Both the position numbers and the translations under genes were made by a program. Source: a virus. From it: a stretch of 40,367 bases of DNA. Below, one piece after another: positions 13,704 through 21,281 of the stretch. The first letter of the stretch is position 1; each line of letters opens with the position of its first letter. The notes below the pieces were generated by a model. The model had not been told where the DNA came from, searched no databases, and worked only from the letters and a program-made list of their open reading frames with translations. Location: IMG/VR virus record IMGVR_UViG_3300010401_000026, positions 1 to 40,367 of that record, one strand, 5' to 3'.

Positions 13704-13981
13704 ATTTAATTGAGAAAGAGCTCGCCTATTGGGAAAGAAATCAATTGCTCCTTTACCTTTCTAAGATTTATCCTTCATGGTTAGAAAAACATCCCCCCGA
13801 AGAGCCTAAATGGGAGGATGAGTATAGAAATATTATCTTCATCAACTTCCCTCAAGGTCTGTTTTCATGGGAAATCAATGGTTTAGAGATGAAATATTTT
13901 CAAGATGTCCTTTTTCGCGATGGAGTAACGTCGGAAGAAGTTACGACTTACGAGAAGTATGAGAAGCTTAGAAAAGAATGA
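13700..13981 (+). CDS. Hypothetical protein coupled to regulator
   Basis: 93 residues, translationally coupled to the Xre gene by an ATGA overlap. WEDEYRNIIFINFPQGLFSWEINGLEMKYFQDVLF resembles short beta-hairpin/helix proteins common in phages, but I cannot name it. Its stop abuts the stop of the convergent secreted-protein gene. Confidence 0.65.
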   Translation: MNLIEKELAYWERNQLLLYLSKIYPSWLEKHPPEEPKWEDEYRNIIFINFPQGLFSWEINGLEMKYFQDVLFRDGVTSEEVTTYEKYEKLRKE

Positions 13982-14230
13982 TCAATATTTCTGATGTTTT
14001 ATAAACTCAAGCTTATCTTCGGGACATCCTCTAAAGATGGTTCGGAATTCATTTTTATCATAATCAAAAACAGTCTGATCCCAATTTTTTTCTTCTTTTT
14101 GAAATATCCAAGTCTTCCCCGTGAAAGAATCAATCAAGAATGTCTGAGAGGCTGCTTCGGTGATAATGTATCTTTGTTCTCCTGCACAAAGTTCCGAAGC
14201 GAAAATTATCATAACAAATAAGAATTTCAT
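13982..14230 (-). CDS. Small secreted protein (signal peptide)
   Basis: 82 residues from the ATG at 14230, preferred over 14263 because AAGGA lies seven bases upstream and the protein then begins with a textbook signal peptide (MKFLFVMIIFASELCAGE, cleavage likely after CAG or nearby). The mature part has RYIITEAASQTFLIDSFTGKTWIF, a beta-rich 'ID..TG.TW' pattern seen in small periplasmic proteins. It is a lone minus-strand gene between two rightward units, a typical position for a lysogenic-conversion gene (moron). Function unknown. Confidence 0.7.
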   Translation of the reverse strand: MKFLFVMIIFASELCAGEQRYIITEAASQTFLIDSFTGKTWIFQKEEKNWDQTVFDYDKNEFRTIFRGCPEDKLEFIKHQKY

Positions 14231-14265
14231 AAATATTCCTTGGTTAGAATGAGACGATAACATAT

Positions 14266-14330
14266 CCTGTATTAAAAAAGTATGGGAAATGTGCTCTTAA
14301 GGCATATTTCATAAACATAGAAAATACAGG
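14266..14330 (+). promoter_or_regulatory. Nested palindromes upstream of parA (operator/centromere candidate)
   Basis: An outer inverted repeat CCTGTATT (14266-14273) / AATACAGG (14323-14330) encloses an inner palindrome GAAATGTGC-TCTTAAG-GCATATTTC (14286-14310, eight of nine arm positions matching). It ends at the ribosome site of parA. In ParA/RHH partition loci the RHH protein binds such sites for repression and as the centromere. This assignment is by context. Confidence 0.55.
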
Positions 14331-14338
14331 AGATGTAC

Positions 14339-14998
14339 ATGATCGTCGTAGTAGGTTGTACTAAAGGGGGAACAGGGAAGACCACACTTTCTACCAATTT
14401 AACTGTCTTAAGGGCCGCAGAAGGCAAGAAAGTCCTTTTAGTTGATGCCGATGAACAGAAGTCTGCATCTATTTGGGCAAATCAAAGGGATTCTTCAGGT
14501 TTAACTTCTTCCTTTACTACCATTCAGCTTGGAGGCAAAGCTGTTTATTCTCAGATAAGCAAAATGAAACCTGACTATGATGATATCATCATCGATGTTG
14601 GCGGAAGAGAAACAAGATCCCTTAGAGCGGCCATTGTAGTCGCTGACGTCCTTGTATTGCCCTTTAGGCCTGGGAGCTATGATATCTGGACTATAACTGA
14701 AATTAAAGGCCTTCTTTCTGAGATGATTCCGGCCAATCCCAATCTTCAATGCATCGGTGTCATTAACCAAGCAGACCCGTCAGGAAAAGAGAATGAAGAA
14801 GCTTTAGAAATCTTAAAGCAATGCGAAGAGATTGAAACATATCCAATGCTTGTAGGATATAGAAAAGCTTTTAGGTTTTCGGCAACAGATGGTTTAGGAG
14901 TAGGAGAGATGGAAGTCAAAGATCCCAAAGCTATCATGGAAATGCAAGCTCTTTATGACTTCATATACAACAAATGTACTTGCAATGTATCGTCATGA
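14339..14998 (+). CDS. parA: ParA-type partition ATPase
   Basis: 219 residues from the ATG at 14339, chosen because AGGAG lies six bases upstream (the ATG at 14333 directly abuts AGGAG). The deviant Walker A KGGTGKTT occupies 9-16 with the signature Lys9. VLLVDADEQKSAS (about 36-48) is the Walker A' switch region, and DDIIIDVGGRET is Walker B. The length and lack of an N-terminal HTH place it with the small ParA/ParF (type Ib) or Soj-like orphan ATPases. With the RHH protein 60 bases downstream it forms a likely plasmid partition locus, implying maintenance as a low-copy circle. Confidence 0.9.
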   Translation: MIVVVGCTKGGTGKTTLSTNLTVLRAAEGKKVLLVDADEQKSASIWANQRDSSGLTSSFTTIQLGGKAVYSQISKMKPDYDDIIIDVGGRETRSLRAAIVVADVLVLPFRPGSYDIWTITEIKGLLSEMIPANPNLQCIGVINQADPSGKENEEALEILKQCEEIETYPMLVGYRKAFRFSATDGLGVGEMEVKDPKAIMEMQALYDFIYNKCTCNVSS

Positions 14999-15058
14999 GA
15001 TGTAATATGTTCAAAAAGTGTCTAGATTTAATACATAAAATGGGTTTAGGATGTACTT

Positions 15059-15289
15059 ATGGTGAAGATGCCAACTGATAAAGCAGTAGATGTTGAGAAG
15101 TTAATTGATAAGGGCGCCCCTGTTAAAGAAGAAATTTCAGAAGACAAGAAATGGAAATTCATTAACCTCCGCATCCCTTCCTCAATGATAGATGAAATTG
15201 ATGAAATTGTTTCTGATCAGGTCGGCATTACCCGAACAGGATGGATTTTGCAACTGATTCATAGAGAGCTAAAGAAAAAAAATGAATAG
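15059..15289 (+). CDS. Ribbon-helix-helix partition partner (ParG-like)
   Basis: 76 residues. A flexible charged N-terminus (1-32) is followed by a beta strand KWKFINLRIPSSM and two helices (IDEIDEIVSDQVGITRTGWILQLIHRELKKK), the MetJ/Arc/CopG fold. ParG-type proteins have exactly this organisation, with the mobile tail stimulating the ParA-family ATPase. AGGATGTACTT precedes the ATG. Binding to the nested palindromes at 14266-14330 is inferred. An ordinary CopG repressor is the alternative. Confidence 0.8.
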   Translation: MVKMPTDKAVDVEKLIDKGAPVKEEISEDKKWKFINLRIPSSMIDEIDEIVSDQVGITRTGWILQLIHRELKKKNE

Positions 15290-15479
15290 TCTAAATTTGG
15301 AGAAAATCACAATGTCAGGAGAATGCGAAGAATGTGGTCATCATTGTTTAGAGTGTAACTGTGTGAGATATGAATGCCAGAGATGCGCAGGAAATATGGT
15401 TTTTATTAATCCGGAAACTTCTTGGGGTTTTACGTTCCTCATATGTCCTTATTGTGAAGAAATCTACCTTAATCAGTAG
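15282..15479 (+). CDS. Small zinc-ribbon protein
   Basis: 65 residues with four cysteine pairs: CEECG, CLECNC, CQRC and CPYC. This pattern could bind two zinc ions. The ATG at 15282 overlaps the RHH stop; an in-frame ATG at 15312 has GGAG nine bases upstream and may be the real start. Unknown role downstream of the partition pair. Confidence 0.65.
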   Translation: MNSLNLEKITMSGECEECGHHCLECNCVRYECQRCAGNMVFINPETSWGFTFLICPYCEEIYLNQ

Positions 15480-15602
15480 CGCGCCTCTAGGAATAATTTT
15501 AAATTGCCAAATTTCAAAATATTTCTTTCATTAAATTCTTTAATTTAACATTATGCGTTTTCAAAGTTAAACAGTAAGTGTTAATTTAACAAAGGAATTA
15601 AA

Positions 15603-15842
15603 ATGAGTTGTTCAGATGGATATCCGAAAGACACGATAAGCTTAGCCAAGCATTACGATCAAGAATTTCAAATAAAGATTAAAGAATTTGAAGGCAGCTG
15701 TAATAGTTACTTTCCATATATTAAATGTTTAGTTGATTCTTGGGTAGAAATGATCAAGATGCAGCGAGTAATCAATGAAATGGAACTTAAGTGGGACGCA
15801 AACATCAAAGATATTATTTCAGAAGGAGATGGCAATGAGTGA
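15603..15842 (+). CDS. Hypothetical helical protein
   Basis: 79 residues, helical, not recognised (ISLAKHYDQEFQIKIKEFE..., MQRVINEMELKWDANIKDI). An AAAGGAATTAAA site precedes the ATG. The 123-base AT-rich gap before it carries a TTAATTTAACA direct repeat (about 15541 and 15582). Confidence 0.62.
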   Translation: MSCSDGYPKDTISLAKHYDQEFQIKIKEFEGSCNSYFPYIKCLVDSWVEMIKMQRVINEMELKWDANIKDIISEGDGNE

Positions 15843-16077
15843 TCAATCAAAACCAAAAGCTTTTTTATTAATGATAGAAGAGCAATATACCGCATTTTTA
15901 CACTCCATTATCCCTTGTTTTCAATTCGTGGAAGTCCAAGCGGTTGAAGCTGGAGAAGGAAAAGATTTTGTTCTCTTGGCAAATCCTAAACCAAAGCCTC
16001 CTCAAATCGAAACAAAAGAAATAGAGCAGCCAGCAATTGAAGCTTCCGTTGAAGAAGTTAAAATAGATGGAAATTAA
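15835..16077 (+). CDS. Hypothetical protein with Pro/Glu-rich tail
   Basis: 80 residues from the ATG at 15835, supported by AGGAGATGGCA. A helical N-terminal half (FLLMIEEQYTAFLHSIIPCFQF) and a low-complexity acidic, proline-rich tail (PKPKPPQIETKEIEQPAIEA). Not recognised. Overlaps both neighbours slightly. Confidence 0.6.
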   Translation: MSDQSKPKAFLLMIEEQYTAFLHSIIPCFQFVEVQAVEAGEGKDFVLLANPKPKPPQIETKEIEQPAIEASVEEVKIDGN

Positions 16078-16339
16078 AGTTTGGGCTCAAGTTTTCTTTT
16101 TAGATGGAAGCGTCTCGCAGGGGAAAAGAATCCCTTGCGAGCTATTGGATGATAGAGAAGCATTGATCGATGAAGGGCAAAAGCTTTTAAAGAGCGTTAA
16201 TAGAGAAGAAGGTTATCTTCTTGTGTGGGGAGCTGGAGAACTCTTCTTTAGCAAGATTACTTCTTCTTCATCGGCGTCAGGGATTTGGGCTTGGGAGTCT
16301 TTGAACTCTTTGTGCCAAGAACATAAGAATTTTGAATAG
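16067..16339 (+). CDS. Hypothetical protein
   Basis: 90 residues, beta then helix (IKVWAQVFFLDGSVSQGKRIPCELL...). The C-terminal Ser-rich stretch (TSSSSASG) lies opposite a possible minus-strand reading frame at 16257-16391, so either its 3' end is dual-coding or that frame is spurious. Overlaps the previous gene by 11 bases. Confidence 0.6.
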   Translation: MEIKVWAQVFFLDGSVSQGKRIPCELLDDREALIDEGQKLLKSVNREEGYLLVWGAGELFFSKITSSSSASGIWAWESLNSLCQEHKNFE

Positions 16340-16391
16340 AGTTTTTTGTTTCTGGTTTAGTTTTTAGAGGTTTTTCAAATTTTGCTTTCAT
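16257..16391 (-). CDS. Possible very small basic protein (antisense)
   Basis: A 44-residue frame from the ATG at 16391 to the TAA at 16257. It is Lys/Pro/Thr-rich (opens MKAKFEKPLKTKPETK, ends TPMKKK). AAGGA sits about seven bases before the ATG, and the start lies in the otherwise empty 16340-16455 gap. It overlaps the end of the gene at 16067-16339 on the opposite strand. Composition could be an antisense artefact. Confidence 0.3.
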   Translation of the reverse strand: MKAKFEKPLKTKPETKNSIQNSYVLGTKSSKTPKPKSLTPMKKK

Positions 16392-16455
16392 TTTTTAATC
16401 CTTGTTTTTCTTTTACTTTGTTACTTATTATGAATTTTTGTAAAGGAGAAGTCTT

Positions 16456-16638
16456 ATGACATGGCCTGGATGGACAATTCCACCAATTGAAGCACTTCAG
16501 AATGTAAAGAATGCCTGTGTTTCTATTGTACAGGAAATAAAAAAAATTGAAAAACATGGCAATGACCCTTATCAAATGAGATTGCCTGATGTCATTGATC
16601 TTTTAGAAGAGCTTTATAAATCACAGGAGATATCATGA
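16456..16638 (+). CDS. Small protein, paralogue of 12375-12608
   Basis: 60 residues with a strong AAAGGAGAAGTCTT site. It opens with Trp/Pro (MTWPGWTIPPIEA), then CVSIVQEIKKIEKHGNDP and DLLEELYK, matching the helical core of the gene at 12375-12608. ATGA overlap with the following gene. Unknown function. Confidence 0.68.
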   Translation: MTWPGWTIPPIEALQNVKNACVSIVQEIKKIEKHGNDPYQMRLPDVIDLLEELYKSQEIS

Positions 16639-17051
16639 GTTTGCCTCCTCCTAATCCGGAGTCTCCTCCACCAAATAATCCTGATTCATCTCCTTCGCAT
16701 TTTATCGTTGAACAAATGGTTCCCGAGGGTATTACAAATACCCTTCCTATAGTCGTAACAATCACAAATCATGGATTATCAAATGGACAGTTTATTCGCG
16801 CTACAAAGTTTTATAGCTTCCCTATCGCCCTTGCAACCGGGATGTATCAACTCAATAACCTTCAATTCATGGTTCAGCTTTGCACCACAGACACTTTTAT
16901 TCTTTGCGATAGCAATGCTGTTCCTGTGGATGGTCGTAGTTACACTCCTTGGGTTCAAGGAGGCGAATTCACGCTCGTCGGACAGTCTCTAGATATAAAT
17001 AATCCAGCCCCTCAACCTCCAAGCGGTATTCCGCCTTTCCCTCCGGAGTAA
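16635..17051 (+). CDS. Small protein with FCCH-like beta domain
   Basis: 138 residues. After a Pro/Ser-rich lead (1-25) comes LPIVVTITNHGLSNGQFI..., GMYQLNNLQFMV, TDTFILCDSNAVPVDG and GGEFTLVG. This follows the same order as the domain in the head-region protein at 23550-24254 (PAVVTAASHGLVDGDRVVI, NNNTYVVDVLSSSTFALYD). Such domains are often labelled FCCH-like in phage virion proteins and may mediate attachment to particles or fibres. Its location before TerL in the accessory block suggests a virion decoration protein. That is inference. Confidence 0.7.
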   Translation: MSLPPPNPESPPPNNPDSSPSHFIVEQMVPEGITNTLPIVVTITNHGLSNGQFIRATKFYSFPIALATGMYQLNNLQFMVQLCTTDTFILCDSNAVPVDGRSYTPWVQGGEFTLVGQSLDINNPAPQPPSGIPPFPPE

Positions 17052-17053
17052 TT

Positions 17054-17188
17054 ATGAATCCACTTCTAAGCCCAATTTACGAGCCTCCTAGACATTTTCC
17101 AGAAGAAAAAAAAGAGGAAGAGCAGAAGATTCCTGAGCCTTCAATCCCTTGGGGATGGGAAGACACTAAGAATTGGAGCTATAGATAA
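17054..17188 (+). CDS. Very small Pro/Glu-rich protein
   Basis: 44 residues from the ATG at 17054, with CCGGAG seven bases upstream, ending TAA at 17188. Sequence is Pro/Glu/Lys-rich (YEPPRHFPEEKKEEEQKIPEP) with a Trp-rich end (PWGWEDTKNWSYR). Likely disordered. It closely follows the previous stop, consistent with a real operon member. Confidence 0.55.
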   Translation: MNPLLSPIYEPPRHFPEEKKEEEQKIPEPSIPWGWEDTKNWSYR

Positions 17189-17220
17189 TTATTTGGCGAG
17201 TAATTCAAAGGAAATATAAA

Positions 17221-17403
17221 ATGAAGATTACAATCCCATTATGTCCGCTTTTTCTTATTGGAATAGCTTTAATATTTGAATGCTATTTGCTTTTCAAAAT
17301 TCAATCTTTTTATGCAGTTTTAACATTGCTGACTTTTGAGGTGATGAAATTCCTAAGTTTTTTTATCCTTCTCATCGGCACAAGAATAAGGGAAAGGCCA
17401 TAA
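17221..17403 (+). CDS. Small membrane protein with two transmembrane segments
   Basis: 60 residues, nearly all hydrophobic: segment 1 at about 8-25 (CPLFLIGIALIFECYLLF) and segment 2 at about 32-53 (AVLTLLTFEVMKFLSFFILLI), ending in a basic RIRERP. AAAGGAAATATAAA precedes the ATG. The size, two-segment topology and charged end fit small holins; it is the best holin candidate here, but without a neighbouring endolysin the call is open. Confidence 0.6.
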   Translation: MKITIPLCPLFLIGIALIFECYLLFKIQSFYAVLTLLTFEVMKFLSFFILLIGTRIRERP

Positions 17404-17410
17404 AATAAAA

Positions 17411-17602
17411 CTACCTTCCCCATCTATTCTCTAGCCTATCGGGGTGGTCTTTATTGATTGCTAAATAAAAAGTTTCGATTGTTTTTAATTCTTCTGATTT
17501 AAATCGCTCAGGGTATTTCCGGGCATATTTTATGCCATTGTTTTCATATGCTTTTTCCCTTCTTTCAGTTGGCTTAGCGGTAGATATAGTCATGTCATTC
17601 AT
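17411..17602 (-). CDS. Hypothetical basic protein
   Basis: 63 residues from the ATG at 17602 (GAGGAG nine bases upstream); a longer frame to 17662 would run into the TerL control region. Charged, helical and aromatic (TERREKAYENNGIKYARKYPERF...). A lone minus-strand gene convergent with the two-segment membrane protein. Not recognised. Confidence 0.5.
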   Translation of the reverse strand: MNDMTISTAKPTERREKAYENNGIKYARKYPERFKSEELKTIETFYLAINKDHPDRLENRWGR

Positions 17603-17704
17603 TGGATGAATCTCCTCGGGTTTTAAAGATATGTAAGCGGTTGGTGAATATTTATTCAACATAAATGTTGTACATAAATTATTTTAGTTGTTAGAAATAA
17701 TTTT
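17603..17704 (+). promoter_or_regulatory. Upstream region of the structural operon
   Basis: It contains CGGTTGGTGAAT (17638-17649, copy 2 of the three-copy motif) running into a TGAATA-TT-TATTCA palindrome (17645-17658) and then AACAT-AA-ATGTT (17657-17668). No consensus -35/-10 pair is evident, so the late promoter may need an activator. The ribosome site before TerL is weak. Confidence 0.45.
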
Positions 17705-19195
17705 ATGACACTTTCTCAAGAAGAGGCGTTCCGCCTTCTAGCTGATCAAAAATGGCGTCTAGAAAATCTTTATAAAATCAAAGACAAAGAAGGCCAAATA
17801 GTCAATTTTAAGCCTAATTGGGCTCAGATGGCACTATATGGTTCTCACAACCTCAATATAGTCTTAAAGGCCCGGCAATTGGGTGTTACGACGTTTCACG
17901 CGCTTCTCTTCTTAGACACTTGCCTATTCAACAAAAACGTTAATGCCGCGATCGTTGCTGATAGTAAAAACGTTGCGCGGGAAATCTTTATCGATAAGGT
18001 TAAATTCGCCTATGACAATCTTCCAAAATTTGTTAGAGACATGTGCCACGCGTACAGAGACAACGTTCATGAAATGCGCTTTTCCAATGGCAGTGTTTTC
18101 AGAGTTGCTACGACGCTTAGAGGGGGTACGCTTCAGTATCTTCACATCACAGAATTCGCTAAGATTTGCCAGGAAAATCCTACTAAAGCAAATGAAATTA
18201 TCTCTGGGGCTCTTAACGCTGTTCAAGCAGGTCAATTCGTCTGCATCGAATCGACAGCAAGGGGTAGGGAAGGCCACTTTTTTAACATCTGCAAATCAGC
18301 TCAGAATTTGCAAGATTCAGGTGCTCAAATTGGGCCACTAGATTGGAAGCTTTGGTTCTTTTCTTGGTGGGAACATCCAGATTACAAAATTGATTCAAAA
18401 AATGTATTGATTTCTAAAGAGATGAACGACTATTTTGAAGAATTAAAGGGTAAAGAAATAATTTTAAGCGACGAACAAAAAGCCTGGTACGTTAAAAAAC
18501 TACAGACACAAGGGGATTATATGAAGAGGGAATACCCTTCAACCCCTGAAGAAGCTTTTGAAGCCGCTAATGAAGGGTTTTACTTTGCACGACTTATCTC
18601 TGAAGCAAGACAACAACGAAGAATCTGCTACGTTCCTCATGATGCCGCCGCCAAAACTTACTCCGCTTGGGATATTGGTATTGGAGATTCAAATGCTATT
18701 TGGGTATTTCAGACCGTCGGAAATGAAATCCACTGCATTGACTATTACGAAAACTCTGATGAGCCACTTACTCACTATGTTAACTGGCTTAGGAAAAAAG
18801 AATACATTTTTGAAAAGCATTTCTTCCCTCATGACGCAGCTTCTCGATCGCTTCAGACTGGTAAAAGCTTGGTGGATATCGCTCGCGGGATGGGGTTAAA
18901 GATAGACGTCCTCCAAAGAGACACGAATGAAATGTTTGGTATTGAGTGTCTCCGAAACATGCTTCCTCGATTCTTCTTCGATCAATCCAAATGCGAGAAG
19001 GGAATCAAGGCAGTAGAAAACTTCAGGAAAGAATGGAACGAAAAACTGGGATGCTACCGGGAAAAAAGTTATCACGACTGGGCGTCGCACGGATCAAAAG
19101 CGCTTATCTATGCAGCCGAAGCAGTTCAAAAGAGCGGCTGCGGAGCGGGAATGAGCGCGGAAGACTGGCAGCGTCTTCGTAAAGAGTGGCTCTAA
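17705..19195 (+). CDS. terL: Terminase large subunit
   Basis: 496 residues. The ATPase part has KARQLGVTT (55-63) as a Walker A-type loop, LQYLHITEFA (143-152) as Walker B with Glu150, and CIESTARG (180-187) as motif III. The nuclease part has AWDIGIGDS (321-329, Asp323), FPHDA (374-378, Asp377) and YHDWASHGSKALIYA (456-470, Asp458), the three-acid RNase H-like site. This is a complete phage packaging motor. The frames at 17924-18899 on either strand are shadows. It heads the structural operon; the portal gene follows after 21 bases. Confidence 0.96.
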   Translation: MTLSQEEAFRLLADQKWRLENLYKIKDKEGQIVNFKPNWAQMALYGSHNLNIVLKARQLGVTTFHALLFLDTCLFNKNVNAAIVADSKNVAREIFIDKVKFAYDNLPKFVRDMCHAYRDNVHEMRFSNGSVFRVATTLRGGTLQYLHITEFAKICQENPTKANEIISGALNAVQAGQFVCIESTARGREGHFFNICKSAQNLQDSGAQIGPLDWKLWFFSWWEHPDYKIDSKNVLISKEMNDYFEELKGKEIILSDEQKAWYVKKLQTQGDYMKREYPSTPEEAFEAANEGFYFARLISEARQQRRICYVPHDAAAKTYSAWDIGIGDSNAIWVFQTVGNEIHCIDYYENSDEPLTHYVNWLRKKEYIFEKHFFPHDAASRSLQTGKSLVDIARGMGLKIDVLQRDTNEMFGIECLRNMLPRFFFDQSKCEKGIKAVENFRKEWNEKLGCYREKSYHDWASHGSKALIYAAEAVQKSGCGAGMSAEDWQRLRKEWL

Positions 19196-19216
19196 ATAAT
19201 TCTACAAAGAGACTAA

Positions 19217-21277
19217 ATGGCATCATACGTTTCCAGCGCGGGAACTAATAACGAAAAGGTCTTTCAGTTCAATCAATTCTTCTATGATGCCTATCGCACA
19301 TGGGGAGTTTGGTACGCTGCTGCGTATAGAGATTTAAGAGCATATTCCGGGGATAACTGGACTAATTTAGAGAAGACAAAGCTTATTCGCCAAAATCGAA
19401 TGGTTTTAGAGCTTAACAAGATTAGAAGGGTTGTCAATCTTTATTCCGGATACGAAAGAGAAAACCGCACCGCAACAACATGCACACCCGTTGAAGACTC
19501 CGACGTTCAAACAGCTGACCAATTCTCGAATGTGCTCTACTATGTCTATGATAAATGCAATGCCGACTACATTATCTCAGAAGCATTTGAACATAGCTTA
19601 AAGACTGGGCTTGCAATAATCGGCCTCTATATGGACTACTCGAAAGACAAAGTCCATGGAGACATCAAAATGTATTGGAAGCCCTTCAATGCATTGATGC
19701 TCGATCCTTATTTTACTAAAAGAGATCTTTCCGACTGCGATCAAGCATCAACCAGAGATCTTCTTTCCAAAGAACAAATTAAAGCACTTCTTCCGTGGAT
19801 TGACCCGGCCATTATCGATAATCTTCCCACGGGCATTAGAGATAATAAATATCAATATCTCGGGATTTATCGGCAGTATAACTCAACTTATATTGCCAAA
19901 AATCTATGTACATATGACCAATATTGGAAGCGTGTAAATGTACCTCAAAAGTACATTATAGATATAATCACTGGAGTTTCTGAGGAGTGGGAAGGTACAC
20001 CGGCTGAAGAAAGAGCGAAGAAAAAAGAGTGTGAAGGAATTCTCACAGAAGATGGCGAGCAAAGACTTTTTCTTATCAGCTCTTCTAAACGCTCAGTAGA
20101 GTTAAATATCATTGTTTCTGGTCAGCTAATGTATAGCGGGCCTGATCCAACTGGATTGGATGAATTTCCATTTGTGCCGGTACTTCTTTATCACGAGCCT
20201 TTGATCGATACCTATGAACTTAAAATTCAAGGTATCGTTCGCTCTGTAGTTGATGCTCAAAGGCAGTATAACCGCCGCCATTCTCAAATAATTGATATCA
20301 TGGAATCGATCATCAATAGCGGCTTTATAACTAAAAATGGCGCTGTTTTAGATCCCAATATGCTTATGCAGGCAGGTCAGGGCAAACAGATCGTCATCAA
20401 TGAAGGCTTCGACGTTAATGCAGACATACGAGAAATTCCTGCTCCTAATATCCCTCCTGGCTATTTGCAGTACCAAGACATTATCGACAAAAACATCATG
20501 GAAATCCCTGGTGCTAGTGATGAGTTGCTTGGTCTTTCTAGTGTGGGCGATAGCCAAGTTTCGGGAAAACTCGCAGAAGTTAGAGCATCAAATGGCCTCA
20601 AGGGTAACCGTGGAATATTCGATAACCTCGAACAATCTAAAAAGCTTCTCGGAAAACTAGTAATCGAATGCATCCAGAAAAATTATCAAGCAGGAAAAAT
20701 ACAGAGAATCATCGGGGAACAGCCATCCGAACAATTCTTTTCTGGAAACTTCGAAGAATATGATTGCGCTATTGTTCAAGCAGTTAAAACAGCTACACAA
20801 AGAGAAGCTTATTATTATCAACTTCTTCAACTTGTTGCTCTTGGGGCTCCTATCCCATGGGATGCTATTCTTAAGGTGGCTCCGCTCCAAGGAGATACTA
20901 AGCTCCATCAACTTCTCGCTCAGGCGCAAGAACAGCAGGCGGAACAGGCTGAAGTAGAAATAGAAGCGGCTCAAATGCAAAAAGCCCTTGATATGGCTTC
21001 TATCAATCAAAGTAATGCTCTCGCAGAAGAAAGAAGAGCAAGAGTCCTTGCTGATATCGGTCTTGCAAAAGAAAGAGAATCAGAAGTTATTCAAAACCAC
21101 GCAAAAGCTTTCCTCGATAACGCTAAGACTATTGGAGAAATCAATGACTTGCCTCGCAAGCGTCTTATCGAGGTGTTACAACTTGCTGCCGAAATTCGGC
21201 AGAAAGATCGGGAAGAGGCAAAAGCCGAGCTTTCCGATGATATGAAGAGGGCGCAAGCTCTAAAAACACAGGAGTAA
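19217..21277 (+). CDS. Portal protein
   Basis: 686 residues directly downstream of TerL, in the size range of podovirus (P22-like) portals. The N-terminal region (RAYSGDNWTNLEKTKLIRQNRMVLELNKIRRVVNLYSGYERENR) and the central PFNALMLDPYFTKRDLSDCD segment follow the usual portal pattern. The C-terminal ~120 residues form a Gln/Glu/Ala-rich helix (AQEQQAEQAEVEIEAAQMQKAL..), like the long barrel or coiled tail of large portals. It forms the dodecameric DNA channel at the capsid vertex. Confidence 0.9.
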   Translation: MASYVSSAGTNNEKVFQFNQFFYDAYRTWGVWYAAAYRDLRAYSGDNWTNLEKTKLIRQNRMVLELNKIRRVVNLYSGYERENRTATTCTPVEDSDVQTADQFSNVLYYVYDKCNADYIISEAFEHSLKTGLAIIGLYMDYSKDKVHGDIKMYWKPFNALMLDPYFTKRDLSDCDQASTRDLLSKEQIKALLPWIDPAIIDNLPTGIRDNKYQYLGIYRQYNSTYIAKNLCTYDQYWKRVNVPQKYIIDIITGVSEEWEGTPAEERAKKKECEGILTEDGEQRLFLISSSKRSVELNIIVSGQLMYSGPDPTGLDEFPFVPVLLYHEPLIDTYELKIQGIVRSVVDAQRQYNRRHSQIIDIMESIINSGFITKNGAVLDPNMLMQAGQGKQIVINEGFDVNADIREIPAPNIPPGYLQYQDIIDKNIMEIPGASDELLGLSSVGDSQVSGKLAEVRASNGLKGNRGIFDNLEQSKKLLGKLVIECIQKNYQAGKIQRIIGEQPSEQFFSGNFEEYDCAIVQAVKTATQREAYYYQLLQLVALGAPIPWDAILKVAPLQGDTKLHQLLAQAQEQQAEQAEVEIEAAQMQKALDMASINQSNALAEERRARVLADIGLAKERESEVIQNHAKAFLDNAKTIGEINDLPRKRLIEVLQLAAEIRQKDREEAKAELSDDMKRAQALKTQE

Positions 21278-21281
21278 GTAC

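Noticed and set aside
17943-18341. Alternative frames inside TerL (also 17924, 18558, 18946)
   Set aside because: TerL has all its motifs in frame over the full length; the others are shadows with no recognisable domain.
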